From positions 4,464,001-4,528,000 of the forward strand of contig NZ_CP015750.1 in assembly GCF_001742185.1 (NCBI RefSeq): a stretch of DNA of 64,000 bases, written 5' to 3'. The first letter of the stretch is position 1; the number at the start of each line of letters is the position of its first letter. The position numbers and the translations under genes were made by a program. Origin of the DNA: Pectobacterium wasabiae CFBP 3304. GTDB taxonomy: Bacteria; Pseudomonadota; Gammaproteobacteria; Enterobacterales; Enterobacteriaceae. Positions 17,943-27,186 of the stretch are shown one piece after another. The notes below the pieces were generated by a model. That model had not been told where the DNA came from. It worked only from the letters and a program-made list of their open reading frames with translations, and did no database searches.

Positions 17943-18227
17943 ATGGAACAAAAAAATACAACCATTGAACGGTTAGAAAAGGAATTACAGGGGAAAATAA
18001 GAGCTAAAAAATGGGTATTTCTCGGTGGCCTTACCACTGCTATATCCGCTTTTTTGGAGTTTTATTCTAATCCTTATGGCGATAGTACCTATCCATATGC
18101 CCAACTGCTTTTGGCTGTGGTTTGCTTCGGATATGGCGTGTCTTTGCTTTATAACAAAAAAAAGCTGGAAACAACATTAGTCGCCTTGCGTTCTGAAGCC
18201 AGAGAGACAAACGAGACACCAAAATAG
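17943..18227 (+). CDS. Small two-helix membrane protein, unknown function
   Basis: A 94-residue protein with a charged N-terminal helix (TTIERLEKELQGKIRAKK, coiled-coil-like) and two hydrophobic segments (about residues 27-40 and 53-70). A charged C-terminal tail follows. It is an inner-membrane protein of unrecognised family. TAAGGTG precedes the ATG pair at 17940/17943. It lies just behind the ttcA terminator and may be expressed by read-through or from its own promoter. Confidence 0.6.
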   Translation: MEQKNTTIERLEKELQGKIRAKKWVFLGGLTTAISAFLEFYSNPYGDSTYPYAQLLLAVVCFGYGVSLLYNKKKLETTLVALRSEARETNETPK

Positions 18228-18229
18228 CA

Positions 18230-18254
18230 AAAAAAAGCCGACAAAATTGTCGGC
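18230..18254 (-). terminator. Terminator reading leftward (zntB transcript)
   Basis: On the minus strand GCCGACA-ATTT-TGTCGGC is followed by seven or more T. It lies about 210 bases past the zntB stop and also ends close to the convergent small membrane protein. The stretch between zntB and this terminator holds no recognised gene. Confidence 0.8.
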
Positions 18255-18466
18255 ATGGTGTGAATCAATTGTGCTATGCAGTAATTCAAAAAAGGAAGTA
18301 AGACAATATGGAGCGCAACGCCCATCGCTTGACGTTGCATTCACCTGCGGGAATGATAGTGCCGCACAACAAGATAAAAAATGTTGATATTGCTCAATTT
18401 ACGCGTGGTTTTTTAGCTCTTCGCGCCAGTTTGTGACGATCTACGCCCCTCACTCACCCTGAGTCG

Positions 18467-19450
18467 TTATAGCCATTTACTGCGCTTTAACCACCATGCA
18501 ACGCCGCCAACTAATATCACCAACATCAGGCAGAAAGTGAAAAAACCAAACGGTGCATCGCCGCCGGGAATACCCCCTAGATTGACGCCAAATAATCCGG
18601 TTAAAAACGTCGTCGGCAGAAAAACCATCGCCAAAAGCGACATCGTATAGGTACGGCGGTTCATCGCCTCGGTCATCAAGGCGGTGATTTCATCCGATAG
18701 CACCGTGGTACGGGCAATACTGGCATCCAAATCTTCTAGTCCGCGCCCTAATCGATCGGCAATTTCTTGCATTCTGCGGCGGTCATCATCCTGCATCCAA
18801 GGCAGTTTCTCGCCAGAAATACGGGAGAATACATCACGCTGCGGCGTCATATAGCGGCGCAGCACGATAAGCTGTTTGCGAATTAGCGCCAGTTCACCGC
18901 GCGGTGGAATCTTTTGTTCCAGCAAATCGTCTTCCAGATCGATGATTTTCTCATGCAAATCATCAATGAACTCGCTGGTATGATCGGTCAATGCTTCCGC
19001 AATAGAGACCAGCCAGCTTCCGCTATCTGTCGGGCCATTGCCTTCCTTCAGGTCGGTAAGAATCTCTTCAATCGCCAGTATCTTACGGCGTCGGGTAGAG
19101 ATAATCAGCTTGTCGGTAATAAACACGCGGACGGCCACTAGTTGATCCGGCCGCGCATTGGCATTCAAATTAATGCTGCGCAATGTGATCAGCGTGCCTT
19201 CACCCAAACGCATGACTCTGGGTCGGACACTTTCCCCCGCCAATGCATTGCGCACGCTATCCGGCACCAGTGTCGTTTTATTCAGCCAGCGGGCGCTGGC
19301 GGGCAATGTAGAGTCTAGGTGCAGCCAACAGGGCTTCTCACTGTTGACGACATCCTGTTCACCTATCGGGGTAATCCCACCCTTTCCATCCAACTGATAC
19401 GCATGAACCGCACCGCTGTGTTGCAACTCTTTTCCTGCAAAGGATTCCAC
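18467..19450 (-). CDS. zntB: Zinc transporter ZntB
   Basis: A 327-residue CorA-superfamily protein (E. coli ZntB has 327). It has a long cytoplasmic funnel domain, then two C-terminal transmembrane helices with the signature loop [10 protein letters not shown] (the CorA GMN equivalent), and ends WLKRSKWL. It forms a pentamer and moves Zn2+ across the inner membrane, with proton coupling proposed for uptake. It is a single gene. The stretch upstream carries three 9-bp tandem units. Confidence 0.95.
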   Translation of the reverse strand: MESFAGKELQHSGAVHAYQLDGKGGITPIGEQDVVNSEKPCWLHLDSTLPASARWLNKTTLVPDSVRNALAGESVRPRVMRLGEGTLITLRSINLNANARPDQLVAVRVFITDKLIISTRRRKILAIEEILTDLKEGNGPTDSGSWLVSIAEALTDHTSEFIDDLHEKIIDLEDDLLEQKIPPRGELALIRKQLIVLRRYMTPQRDVFSRISGEKLPWMQDDDRRRMQEIADRLGRGLEDLDASIARTTVLSDEITALMTEAMNRRTYTMSLLAMVFLPTTFLTGLFGVNLGGIPGGDAPFGFFTFCLMLVILVGGVAWWLKRSKWL

Positions 19451-19513
19451 GTCTTGCCTCCAACAGTGTTGGTTCTCAGCTCTTTTGCTATCAGCTCTGC
19501 GATTTGCTAACCG

Positions 19514-19540
19514 GCATGACCATCATGACCATCATGACCA
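19514..19540. repeat. Three tandem CATGACCAT units
   Basis: CATGACCAT-CATGACCAT-CATGACCAC, 27 bases, in the zntB upstream region between zntB and mppA. It is a short slippage-prone tract, not an obvious operator. Confidence 0.7.
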
Positions 19541-19583
19541 CGCCAGCCTTATTGACACATCACTCGATGTGTCAGTACAGGAC

Positions 19584-21200
19584 CTAATGCTTTTCGATGT
19601 AAAGCATATGGCTATATGCCACGTCTTCAGGGTTAGTAATGGGGTAGCCCTTCACCCACGGCTTGATCAGGCGTCCGTTGGTATATTGATAGATCGGCGC
19701 AATCGGTGCTTCATCCATCAATATCTGCTCTGCCCGGTTGTAATCCGCATTCAGTGCCTGCGGGTTAGTCTGGTTGCCTGCCTCATCCAGCACGCGATCG
19801 TAATTCGTATTTTTAAAGCGTGCGATATTACCGCTATGGTGTGATGCCATCAGCGAGAGGAATGTCGAAGGCTCGTTATAGTCACCAATCCAGGACGCAC
19901 GCACGACGTCAAAATTACCGCTATTACGGCTGTCGATGTAGGTTTGCCACTCCTGGTTGGATAAACGGACATCAACTCCCAGCGTTTTCTTCCACATGGA
20001 GGCCACGGCAATCGCGATCTTCTGGTGGCTTTCCGAGGTGTTGTACAGCAGCGACAATTTCAGCGGGTTGTTTGGGCCATAGCCCGCAGCCGTCATCAGC
20101 GCTTTGGCCTGTGCATTCAACTCATCCTGAGAATATTGCTGCAACAGGCTTTCCGTAGGTTTGAAACCGGCGGTCACATCCGGCGTGAAATGCCAGGCTG
20201 GCTTTTCTCCCGTGCCCAACACTTTTTCCGCAATCACTTTACGATCGATGGCATAAGACAGCGCTTTTCGCACCCGAGCATCATTAGTGGGCGGACGTTG
20301 CGTGTTAAACGCGTAGTAATAGGTGCCAAGCTGATCCGGCGTATAAACCTGACCGGGTAAATCTTTCAGCAGCTTCTGATACAGATTTTTAGGAAATGAC
20401 TCAGTGATATCGATATCACCAGACAGATAGCGTTTTGTCGCGCTCGATTCCTGATTGATCGGCACAAACGTCACTTTTGTCAGGCGCGTGTTGGCGTTAT
20501 CCCAATAATATGGATTCTGCGTGAGCACCAGCTTCTCGTTAACAACACGGTGATCCAGCTTAAACGCGCCATTTCCGACCAGATTCCCCGGTTTCGTCCA
20601 GTCGTTTCCGAATTTTTCTACCGTGGCTTGATGTACCGGGAACAAGCTAAAATTCGCCGTCAGGCTAACAAAATAAGGCACTGGCTTGCTAAGTTGCACT
20701 TTCAGCGTGTGGTCATTAACCGCGGTCACCCCAAGCTGCTCAGCAGGCATGTTGCCGGCGAGAACCTGCTCAGCGTTCTGAATCCCTGCGAGTCGGGCAA
20801 ACCAGGCGAACGATGAGCTGTTTTCAGGCGTGACCAAACGACGCCAGCTATAGACAAAATCCTTTGCCGTGACGGGATCGCCGTTAGACCAGCGAGCATT
20901 ATCACGCAGGGTAAAGATAAACGTGCGGTTATCGGTCGTCTGCCAGCGCTGTGCCACGCCTGGGACAATGTTCCCTTTGGCGTCCTGATTGACTAGCCCT
21001 TCAAACAGATCGCGCGCCACCTGAGCCTCCATCAACCCCACCGCTTTTATCGGATCGAGAGAAGCTGGTTCATCTTTAATGTGGCGAACAATCTCTTGTT
21101 TCTCGGCCAGAACCGTTCCCGCCGGAACCTGCGCCGCGACAGCATTGCCCGCCATGGCCGCCATCAACGCGGCATAGAATGCAGAATACCCATAGTGCAT
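19584..21200 (-). CDS. mppA: Periplasmic murein-peptide binding protein MppA
   Basis: A 538-residue class-5 extracellular solute-binding protein of the OppA group (E. coli MppA 537). A signal peptide ends near AVAAQ. Nearly family-perfect blocks follow: GTVLAEKQEIVRHIKDEPASL, then DITESFPKN, GTYYYAFNTQ and IAPIYQYTNGRL. It binds the murein tripeptide L-Ala-gamma-D-Glu-meso-Dap and hands it to the Opp permease for cell-wall recycling. The start at 21200 was chosen for AGGT upstream and the E. coli length; ATG at 21221 is possible. It is divergent from mpaA, which cleaves the same peptide. Confidence 0.95.
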   Translation of the reverse strand: MHYGYSAFYAALMAAMAGNAVAAQVPAGTVLAEKQEIVRHIKDEPASLDPIKAVGLMEAQVARDLFEGLVNQDAKGNIVPGVAQRWQTTDNRTFIFTLRDNARWSNGDPVTAKDFVYSWRRLVTPENSSSFAWFARLAGIQNAEQVLAGNMPAEQLGVTAVNDHTLKVQLSKPVPYFVSLTANFSLFPVHQATVEKFGNDWTKPGNLVGNGAFKLDHRVVNEKLVLTQNPYYWDNANTRLTKVTFVPINQESSATKRYLSGDIDITESFPKNLYQKLLKDLPGQVYTPDQLGTYYYAFNTQRPPTNDARVRKALSYAIDRKVIAEKVLGTGEKPAWHFTPDVTAGFKPTESLLQQYSQDELNAQAKALMTAAGYGPNNPLKLSLLYNTSESHQKIAIAVASMWKKTLGVDVRLSNQEWQTYIDSRNSGNFDVVRASWIGDYNEPSTFLSLMASHHSGNIARFKNTNYDRVLDEAGNQTNPQALNADYNRAEQILMDEAPIAPIYQYTNGRLIKPWVKGYPITNPEDVAYSHMLYIEKH

Positions 21201-21365
21201 AATGATTTGACCTGAAAGCATAATGAATTGATTGAAGAATATAATAGTCAGAAATTGTCGCTATCATCCAGCAATACGCCTGCAATTTGTCATTCCACAT
21301 CGTCATTTGCGTCTCCAAGCCGATTTTTTTATGATGAGACGCATAGGTAACCACAGGGCGATATC

Positions 21366-22085
21366 ATGGAAAACACGATCCTTTCTCTTCACGCTCGCCA
21401 GCGCAGAGGTAACTTGCCTTCGCTGGGCGAACCTTACGGAAAATCGCTGCTGGGTGCGCCATTACTCTACTTCCCAGCCGAACTAGCGCCTTCAGAGAGC
21501 GGGCTGATTATTGCTGGCACGCATGGTGATGAAACTGCCGCAGTCGTCGCACTTTCCTGCGCGCTTCGCACCCTCTTTTCAGGCCAGAGACGCCATCACG
21601 TTGTTCTTGCGGTGAACCCTGATGGCTGTCAGTTGGGTCTGCGAGCCAATGCTAACGGCGTCGATCTCAATCGCAATTTCCCAGCCCATAACTGGCAACC
21701 GGGAAAGACGGTATATCGCTGGAATAGCGCTGCAGAGGAACGCGATGTTGAACTCTCTACGGGCGAAACCGCAGGCTCAGAACCGGAAACGAAAGCCCTT
21801 TGCGCACTGATTGAGAAACTGAACCCTCGTTGGGTTGTTTCTTTGCATGAACCACTCGCCTGTATTGAAGATCCACACCGTTCCGAACTGGGCCAATGGT
21901 TAGCGCAGCAATGTGAGCTGCCGTTAGTATCGAGTATCGGTTACGACACACCGGGTTCTTTCGGAAGCTGGTGTGCCGATCGTTCGCTCCACTGTATTAC
22001 CGCTGAACTTCCGCCCATATCGGCAGATGCGGCCAGCGAACGCTACCTTAACGCGATGGTCGCGTTGCTAAGCCAGCAATTTTAA
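21366..22085 (+). CDS. mpaA: Murein peptide amidase MpaA
   Basis: A 239-residue M14-family zinc carboxypeptidase-like enzyme (E. coli MpaA 242). Zinc ligands are in GTHGDETAA, with the third His in VSLHEP; NPDGCQLGLRANANGVDLNR is a family block. It removes meso-Dap from L-Ala-D-Glu-Dap in the cytoplasm during murein recycling. It is divergent from mppA, 165 bases apart, as in E. coli. Unlike E. coli, the L-Ala-D/L-Glu epimerase gene ycjG that completes dipeptide catabolism does not follow; tpx comes next. Confidence 0.94.
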   Translation: MENTILSLHARQRRGNLPSLGEPYGKSLLGAPLLYFPAELAPSESGLIIAGTHGDETAAVVALSCALRTLFSGQRRHHVVLAVNPDGCQLGLRANANGVDLNRNFPAHNWQPGKTVYRWNSAAEERDVELSTGETAGSEPETKALCALIEKLNPRWVVSLHEPLACIEDPHRSELGQWLAQQCELPLVSSIGYDTPGSFGSWCADRSLHCITAELPPISADAASERYLNAMVALLSQQF

Positions 22086-22164
22086 TCGTAATTTTTATAC
22101 CAATGTTGCTAATGTTGCCCTAAACTGAGCAGCGTGTTAATCACCTGTAACTAAGGACGCAAAC

Positions 22165-22668
22165 ATGTCACAGAACGTACATTTTCAAGGCAATCCGGTG
22201 CCAGTAGCAGGGTCATTCCCAGCGAAAGGAAGCAAAGCGCCAGCATTTACTCTGGTCGCTAAAGACCTGTCAGATGCTTCACTCAGCAACTATGCTGGCA
22301 AACGCAAAATCCTGAACATTTTCCCAAGCATCGATACCGGTGTTTGTGCCGCGTCCGTGCGTAAATTCAACCAGTTGGGTTCTGAGCTGGATAACACCGT
22401 TGTGCTGTGTATCTCTTCCGATCTGCCATTCGCGCAGTCTCGCTTTTGCGGCGCGGAAGGTCTGAACAACGTAGTTGTACTGTCTACCCTGCGTGGCGGT
22501 GAATTCAAAGAAAGCTATGGCGTCGCTATTGCTGATGGCGCGTTGAAAGGCCTGACTGCTCGCGCTGTCGTAGTGCTGGATGAAAACGACAACGTGCTGC
22601 ATAGTGAATTGGTGAACGAAATCACCACTGAACCAGACTATGACGCTGCGCTGGCTGTTCTGAAATAA
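22165..22668 (+). CDS. tpx: Thiol peroxidase Tpx
   Basis: A 167-residue atypical 2-Cys peroxiredoxin. The peroxidatic Cys61 is in [12 protein letters not shown] and the resolving Cys95 in SRFCGAEG, the spacing typical of Tpx. It reduces H2O2 and alkyl hydroperoxides with electrons from thioredoxin in the cytoplasm or periplasm. CTAAGGA precedes the ATG. It is a single gene with a strong terminator shared with tyrR. Confidence 0.97.
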   Translation: MSQNVHFQGNPVPVAGSFPAKGSKAPAFTLVAKDLSDASLSNYAGKRKILNIFPSIDTGVCAASVRKFNQLGSELDNTVVLCISSDLPFAQSRFCGAEGLNNVVVLSTLRGGEFKESYGVAIADGALKGLTARAVVVLDENDNVLHSELVNEITTEPDYDAALAVLK

Positions 22669-22705
22669 GTCACACTGTCAGTTATTCATACTGATAATCG
22701 TGAAG

Positions 22706-22730
22706 AAACGGCTGCGCAAGCAGCCGTTTT
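22706..22730. terminator. Terminator between tpx and tyrR
   Basis: Stem AAACGGCTGC-GCAA-GCAGCCGTTT followed by TGTTA on the plus strand and TTTCTTC on the minus strand. It probably serves tpx mainly, and possibly tyrR. Confidence 0.85.
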
Positions 22731-22735
22731 GTTAC

Positions 22736-24304
22736 TTACTCCTCGTCATCCCCCGCTGGTTTGCGTTGGCTGAGCCCATATTCCCGTAGTTTATTCGCTA
22801 TCGCCGTGTGCGATACCCCTAGCCGTTTTGCCAATTTACGTGTGCTTGGGTAGGATTGATAAAGGCGGGTCAGCACGGAACGTTCGAAGCGCTTGTTGAT
22901 GTCGTCCAGCGAGCCATCAAGCAGGGTTTCATCTTGCGGCACATCAATCGAAAACGCAGGAAGATCGATATCCTGCATATGCAGTTCGTTACCTTCCAAC
23001 CGTGTCAGCGCCCGATAAATAGTATTTCTCAACTGTCGAACGTTGCCCGGCCAGCCGTACTGTGGCAGGAAATGTTCGACATCTGCCGCTAATTTGGGGC
23101 GAAGAATGCCCTGTTCGTCGGCAAAACGCGCTACGAAGAGTTCAGCCAGCGGCATGATGTCCGCCGGACGCTCGCGCAGCGGCGGTAACATCAACGTGAG
23201 CACATTCAGGCGGTAATAAAGGTCTTCACGGAATTCGCCGCGCTGCACTAGCTCCAGCAAATTTTTCTTTGTCGCGCAAATCACCCGCACGTCTACATGG
23301 ACTTCGTGATCTTCACCCACGCGGCGGAATGTTCCGTCATTCAGGAAACGCAGCAGCTTAGTCTGCATCTGTGCCGACATCTCACCGACTTCATCCAGTA
23401 GAACCGAACCGCCGTTAGCCTGTTCGAAGAACCCTTTCTTGCCCTCCTGCGCATTGAGATACGCGCCGGGAGCATGGCCGAACAGCTCGCTTTCCATCAC
23501 GTCATCGGGCAATGCTGCACAGTTCAACGCCAGAAAAGGGTTTTTGCCGCGCGGCCCGCGCAGGTGGCAGGCACGCGCCAACATATCTTTGCCCGTCCCG
23601 GTGTCACCGACGATCAACAGTGGTGCGTCCAGCATCGCTAATTTGCGCGCCTGTTCCACCACCTGACGCATTTTGGGGCTAATGGCTACGATGTGATCAA
23701 ATTCATTTTCATCGTTCACCGCGAGGTTCTGCAACTGTCGCCCCATGCGCACGGCCGATTTCAACATCACCAGAGCCCCCGCCGTCGCGGTTTTACCGGC
23801 ATCATCTTCCAGACGGACTGGCGTCATTTCCAGTAGGAAATCCTGACCACGAATCACCACGCGTTCCGCCACGACGGAACTGCTCTTCTCTAGCCAACTG
23901 GCAAAATTGAAACCGGGGATCATCGTGGCAATCGTCAGCTCATTGATGGTCTCTGCTGATTGCTCAAACAGCGCCAGAGCGGCTGGGTTAAACAGCTCGG
24001 GTTTCCCTTTCATATCCAGCGAAAACACCGGCTCAGGCATGGATTCTAGCAGCGCATTCAACGCGCGATGCTCGCGTTCAGACGGCATAAACGCCACGGT
24101 GCGCACATCGCTAACGCTGTCCAGGCGACGGATCTCCGTCATCAGAAGGCGGAAATCATCAAAGTCGAGGGTCGCAAAATTGAGGTAAATACGACCAATA
24201 GAGGCAATTTCGATGCCGCGCAAATCAATATTGCGCGACGCAAGCAGATCTAACAATTCACGGACCATACCAATGCGGTCTTCACAAATCACTTCCAGAT
24301 GCAT
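22736..24304 (-). CDS. tyrR: Aromatic amino acid regulator TyrR
   Basis: A 522-residue regulator: N-terminal ACT domain (LEVICEDRIGMVRELLDLL), PAS domain, AAA+ ATPase domain with GDTGTGKD, and a C-terminal helix-turn-helix (STRKLAKRLGVSHTAIANKL). It represses or activates genes of aromatic amino acid synthesis and uptake with Tyr, Phe or Trp as cofactor, using sigma-70 promoters. The position where sigma-54 activators have GAFTGA reads GAYLNA here. The E. coli protein lacks this loop, which accounts for the extra length. The first ATG at 24307 is equally possible. Its usual neighbour ycjF is displaced by an M20 peptidase gene. Confidence 0.95.
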   Translation of the reverse strand: MHLEVICEDRIGMVRELLDLLASRNIDLRGIEIASIGRIYLNFATLDFDDFRLLMTEIRRLDSVSDVRTVAFMPSEREHRALNALLESMPEPVFSLDMKGKPELFNPAALALFEQSAETINELTIATMIPGFNFASWLEKSSSVVAERVVIRGQDFLLEMTPVRLEDDAGKTATAGALVMLKSAVRMGRQLQNLAVNDENEFDHIVAISPKMRQVVEQARKLAMLDAPLLIVGDTGTGKDMLARACHLRGPRGKNPFLALNCAALPDDVMESELFGHAPGAYLNAQEGKKGFFEQANGGSVLLDEVGEMSAQMQTKLLRFLNDGTFRRVGEDHEVHVDVRVICATKKNLLELVQRGEFREDLYYRLNVLTLMLPPLRERPADIMPLAELFVARFADEQGILRPKLAADVEHFLPQYGWPGNVRQLRNTIYRALTRLEGNELHMQDIDLPAFSIDVPQDETLLDGSLDDINKRFERSVLTRLYQSYPSTRKLAKRLGVSHTAIANKLREYGLSQRKPAGDDEE

Positions 24305-24440
24305 CAACGGCTACCTTCTTCAAGAGACACGACATGGCTATTGCGACTGATAATACCCTTTCGTTTGCACCGGATGAAGTAAGGTGGCAGCAAAAGTTGA
24401 CACATCTGTACGTTTTTTCCACGCTAATAACGAAACGAGG

Positions 24441-25985
24441 CTAAGACAGCGGCGTGGTTGCCATCGCGACAATGGTTCGGATACCTTCCAGATAGTTACC
24501 GAGACGTAAGTTCTCATCAAAACTATGCTGATTATTATCGGCATTGACCAGAGGAACAATGACGTAAGGCACTTTCAATACGCTGACTGCGCCACTCATC
24601 GGCAGCGTACCGCCCATCATACGGTTCTTTTCCGGTGCAATGCCGCGCGGCGCGGTGGTCGTCGTGACAGCCCAGTGGCCCAACGGGGAATCGATTGCTG
24701 TTCTGGCCGCATAAGCGCTGCTAGGGTAGGCCGTCAGGTGAAGTGAAATCAGATGCGGGTACTGCTCGCGTTCAGCCGATGTAGGAGACTCACCGGCAAT
24801 GATATGAAAGCCTTTGCTGGCAATATACTGACGTAATAACTCATACATATCATCCGGCGGCGTCTCCGGTACGGTGCGGATATTCACACTGGCGGTCGCG
24901 GTTGATGGAATAGCGTTAGAGGCTTTCTTTCCTGTGTCACCGGCTTTAATGCCGAGAATATCCAGCGAGGGATACTGCACCGCCTCTGCCGCATTGCCTG
25001 CAACCTTATCCAACTGCGCGAGGCCAAAGCGTTTTTCCAGTGAGCCAGCAGGAGGTGCCGTCTCGGCTACCTGTTTTTTGTCGCTATCGCTAAGCGTAAC
25101 ACGGTCATAATAACCGGGGATCGTGACCTTGCCGTCCGCATCTTTCATACTGGCCAACAGCGTAGCCAGATTTTGCACCGGGTTTGGAATAACATTGCCA
25201 TAACCACCGCTGTGTGCCGCCGCGTTCGCACCGAATACCGTCATGTCAATTTGGATTGACCCACGATTACCAAAGTTGATGCCAGGGCGATTGCTGGATG
25301 GCATCGCGCCATCATAAATCACCATCCCATCGCTTTTCAGCAGCGACAGATGTTCGGCCATGACCGTCGTCAGACCGGGTGAACCTTTTTCTTCTTCGGA
25401 ATCCAGCAACACTTTGATGTTGACGGCGGATTCCATACCCTTATCTTTCATCGCGTCCATGGCCGCGAGAAACATCACGATCGGCCCTTTATCATCAGCC
25501 GATGCCCGAGCGAAAAGACGCCATTCTGGGTTGATATCCCCTTTCAGCAGACGCGACTCAGGCAGCGTCTGCCATTGTCCTGCGGCATCTTTTTCTTTTA
25601 GCACAGGCTGCCACGGTGGCGTTTGCCACTCAGTTGGATTCACGGGTTGCCCGTCAAAGTGCATGTAGAACAGGATGGTTTTACGATCGGATTTTGGCGT
25701 GCCCAGTTCGGCATAAACCAGCGGTTTATCGCCATTCATCAGTTGCTGAGTGGTAAAGCCGCGCTTCTGAAACGCCTTTTCCAGCCAATCGGCATTACGC
25801 TGGATATCCGCAGGCACGGCGGCATCATTGGGCAACGTCAGTAATTCGAGATACTCAGGGAAGCTGTTTTGCGCGTAACGTTCCGCATCGGCAGGCGTCA
25901 GTATCAACTGTGCGCTGGCAGGTAAACAGAGAATGGCTGCCGACAGCGACAGTGCCGCCAGCGTCAATTTTTTACCGGGAATCAT
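24441..25985 (-). CDS. Secreted M20-family metallopeptidase
   Basis: A 514-residue dizinc peptidase with a Sec signal peptide (MIPGKKLTLAALSLSAAILC...ASA). Metal ligands and catalytic residues are recognisable: MHFDGQP, ADDKGP, the Glu-Glu pair in DSEEEKGSPG, and the dimerisation/lid block NAAAHSGGYG. The family cleaves dipeptides or acyl-amino acids. The signal peptide places this member in the periplasm, unusual for PepD/CPG2-like enzymes, and fits uptake of peptide nutrients. It sits between tyrR and ycjF, where E. coli has nothing, so it is an insertion into the conserved block. The substrate cannot be told. Confidence 0.85.
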   Translation of the reverse strand: MIPGKKLTLAALSLSAAILCLPASAQLILTPADAERYAQNSFPEYLELLTLPNDAAVPADIQRNADWLEKAFQKRGFTTQQLMNGDKPLVYAELGTPKSDRKTILFYMHFDGQPVNPTEWQTPPWQPVLKEKDAAGQWQTLPESRLLKGDINPEWRLFARASADDKGPIVMFLAAMDAMKDKGMESAVNIKVLLDSEEEKGSPGLTTVMAEHLSLLKSDGMVIYDGAMPSSNRPGINFGNRGSIQIDMTVFGANAAAHSGGYGNVIPNPVQNLATLLASMKDADGKVTIPGYYDRVTLSDSDKKQVAETAPPAGSLEKRFGLAQLDKVAGNAAEAVQYPSLDILGIKAGDTGKKASNAIPSTATASVNIRTVPETPPDDMYELLRQYIASKGFHIIAGESPTSAEREQYPHLISLHLTAYPSSAYAARTAIDSPLGHWAVTTTTAPRGIAPEKNRMMGGTLPMSGAVSVLKVPYVIVPLVNADNNQHSFDENLRLGNYLEGIRTIVAMATTPLS

Positions 25986-26142
25986 AAAAGCGTCCTGTTA
26001 TACAGAAATAAGGAATTTTTTATCCTACACACGATTCTGTAACAACGGTACTGCCTATCATCCCTATCCGTTTTTTCCTTACATTCCCAGTGGAACTATG
26101 ACAAATGATGATGGCACACACCGAGTACCAGGGTCTTCACCC

Positions 26143-27186
26143 CTAACGCCCTTTTTGCAGCGTTTCTTTTACCTGACCAATCAGCTCGCGGCGGAAATCT
26201 CCCAGGCGCGGCTTGTCATCCAGCCACGGCAGCGGGCGACATAACTCCATCGCTTTGATGCCCAGACGCGCAGTCAGCAACCCTGCACCAATGCCCTGCG
26301 CGGCGCGGGTCGATAGCCGTGCCGCGAGATCCTGCGACATCCAGTCCATACCAATTTCCCGCACCAACTCCGATGCACCAGCAAACGCAATATTAATCAA
26401 CACCAGACGGAACAGGCGAATACGGCTGAAATAGCCAAGTTCGATGCCGTACAGCGCAGCAATGCGATTAATAAGCCGCAGGTTGCGCCAGGCGATAAAA
26501 GCCATATCCACCAGTGCCAGCGGGCTGACAGCGATCATCAAGGTGGATTCCGCAGCCGAACGGCTGATTTCACGCCGTGCCTGTGTGTCCAATACCGGTT
26601 GAACCAGACGCGCATACAGTTCCAGCACTTCACGGTCGTTGTGGGTTTCGTGGAGTGAAGCCTGCCAACGCTGTATCGCCGGATGGCCGCTATCCAACCC
26701 AGCCTGCCGTGCCAGTTTTTCACAGAATTCGCGTCCACGTCCCACACCGTGGCTGTGCAACAGATCGCGCGCCACATCGCGCTCTTCCGCGCGTTCCCGT
26801 AAGCGATAGAGCCGTCGCCACTCGACGGCCAACGAACCGACGCCCGCCGCCACAATCAGGCTACCTGCCGTAATACCGCCTAGCGCGATCCAATCCTGTT
26901 GCACCCAAGCGTTATGCAGCGACTGCACACCCTGCGCCAGCGCGCTAATGCCGAACAAGGCGACGCCTGCCATCACCATACGCCGCCACAGGCTGCGTTT
27001 AGGGCGCAACGCCGCACTAATAACGTCTTCCGCCGCACCTTCTTCCGGCACTTCTTCTTCACGGCTGATAGGGGAAAATGGCGTGCCGCTCTGTTCATCA
27101 AATGCTAACCCGGCTCGCAGTTGTGGCTGCGGCTCTTGTGGTGAAACATCGTCGAACGTGACGCGTGGTTTTAATGGCTCGTTCAT
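26143..27186 (-). CDS. ycjF: Inner membrane protein YcjF
   Basis: A 347-residue membrane protein of the TIGR01620/DUF697 family. It has a charged N-terminal part, two hydrophobic helices in the first half (about 70-88 and 98-118), and a C-terminal DUF697 region. The start overlaps the stop of ycjX by four bases, so they are translationally coupled. In E. coli ycjX-ycjF is induced as part of the phage-shock regulon; the function is not established. Confidence 0.92.
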   Translation of the reverse strand: MNEPLKPRVTFDDVSPQEPQPQLRAGLAFDEQSGTPFSPISREEEVPEEGAAEDVISAALRPKRSLWRRMVMAGVALFGISALAQGVQSLHNAWVQQDWIALGGITAGSLIVAAGVGSLAVEWRRLYRLRERAEERDVARDLLHSHGVGRGREFCEKLARQAGLDSGHPAIQRWQASLHETHNDREVLELYARLVQPVLDTQARREISRSAAESTLMIAVSPLALVDMAFIAWRNLRLINRIAALYGIELGYFSRIRLFRLVLINIAFAGASELVREIGMDWMSQDLAARLSTRAAQGIGAGLLTARLGIKAMELCRPLPWLDDKPRLGDFRRELIGQVKETLQKGR

